Below are positions 15,541 through 15,546 of a stretch of DNA of 15,546 nucleotides, one piece after another (position 1 is the first letter of the stretch; each line of letters opens with the position of its first letter). The DNA lies in assembly GCA_937926355.1 (NCBI GenBank), contig CALAZP010000283.1, positions 1 through 15,546 on the forward strand, written 5' to 3'. The position numbers and the translations under genes are program-made. Origin of the DNA: an uncultured Saprospirales bacterium (GTDB taxonomy: Bacteria; Bacteroidota; Bacteroidia; Chitinophagales; Saprospiraceae). The notes below the pieces were generated by a model. The model saw only the letters and a program-made list of their open reading frames with translations. It searched no databases and had not been told where the DNA came from.

Positions 15541-15546
15541 ATGGCA
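15541..15546 (+). CDS. Possible first two codons of ftsZ (partial)
   Basis: An ATG GCA (Met-Ala) occupies the last six bases of the window, 24 bases after the ftsA stop. ftsZ nearly always follows ftsA in dcw clusters and this spacing would suit it, but two codons cannot identify a gene, so the call rests on position only. Confidence 0.3.

Noticed and set aside
1..15546. Mobile elements, CRISPR arrays, tRNA/rRNA genes, riboswitches or a novel defence or biosynthetic system
   Set aside because: No inverted-repeat-bounded transposase, spaced palindromic repeats, tRNA-like folds or unfamiliar gene cassette were seen; apart from the small upstream genes, everything is a standard dcw gene.

Overview
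The window holds the front and middle part of a division and cell wall (dcw) cluster from a member of the Bacteroidota, most likely order Cytophagales and perhaps family Cyclobacteriaceae. The family placement is inferred from gene content and protein style, not from a search. Pointers are the Bacteroidota-type FtsL-like protein, a class B penicillin-binding protein ending in a PASTA domain, the long MraY, the absence of murF and ddl between murE and ftsA, the 2TM-domain protein, weak Shine-Dalgarno signals, and a TTTG / TAnnTTTG promoter. All genes are on the + strand and DNA is AT-rich throughout.

Positions 1-908 carry the end of a penicillin acylase family (Ntn hydrolase) gene, then two small membrane protein genes packed closely behind it. 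One is unrecognised; the other is a 2TM-domain protein. A TTG-started family 2 glycosyltransferase gene (polyprenol-phosphate mannosyltransferase type) follows at 959-1684. The 168-bp gap 1685-1852 is the only substantial non-coding stretch. It contains a strong intrinsic terminator, three 10-bp-spaced GTG boxes that look like the MraZ operator, and a Bacteroidota promoter just before the GTG start of mraZ.

From 1853 to 15516 the genes run mraZ, rsmH, ftsL-like, ftsI (PASTA), murE, mraY, murD, ftsW, murG, murC, ftsQ, ftsA. Neighbours overlap or lie within 12 bp, except for a 56-bp gap before ftsI. I found no terminator between them, so they probably form one operon, entering ftsZ near the window end (an ATG at 15541 may be its start).

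Together the genes supply most cytoplasmic steps of peptidoglycan precursor synthesis: MurC adds L-Ala, MurD adds D-Glu, MurE adds meso-diaminopimelate, MraY makes lipid I and MurG makes lipid II. They also supply the septal polymerase and transpeptidase pair FtsW/FtsI, the connector proteins FtsQ and FtsL-like, and the membrane tether FtsA. MraZ and RsmH are the usual regulator and 16S rRNA methyltransferase at the head of such clusters. I see no mobile element, CRISPR array, tRNA or rRNA, and no new biological system. The points most worth a second look are the operator/promoter arrangement in front of mraZ and the unassigned membrane proteins upstream.
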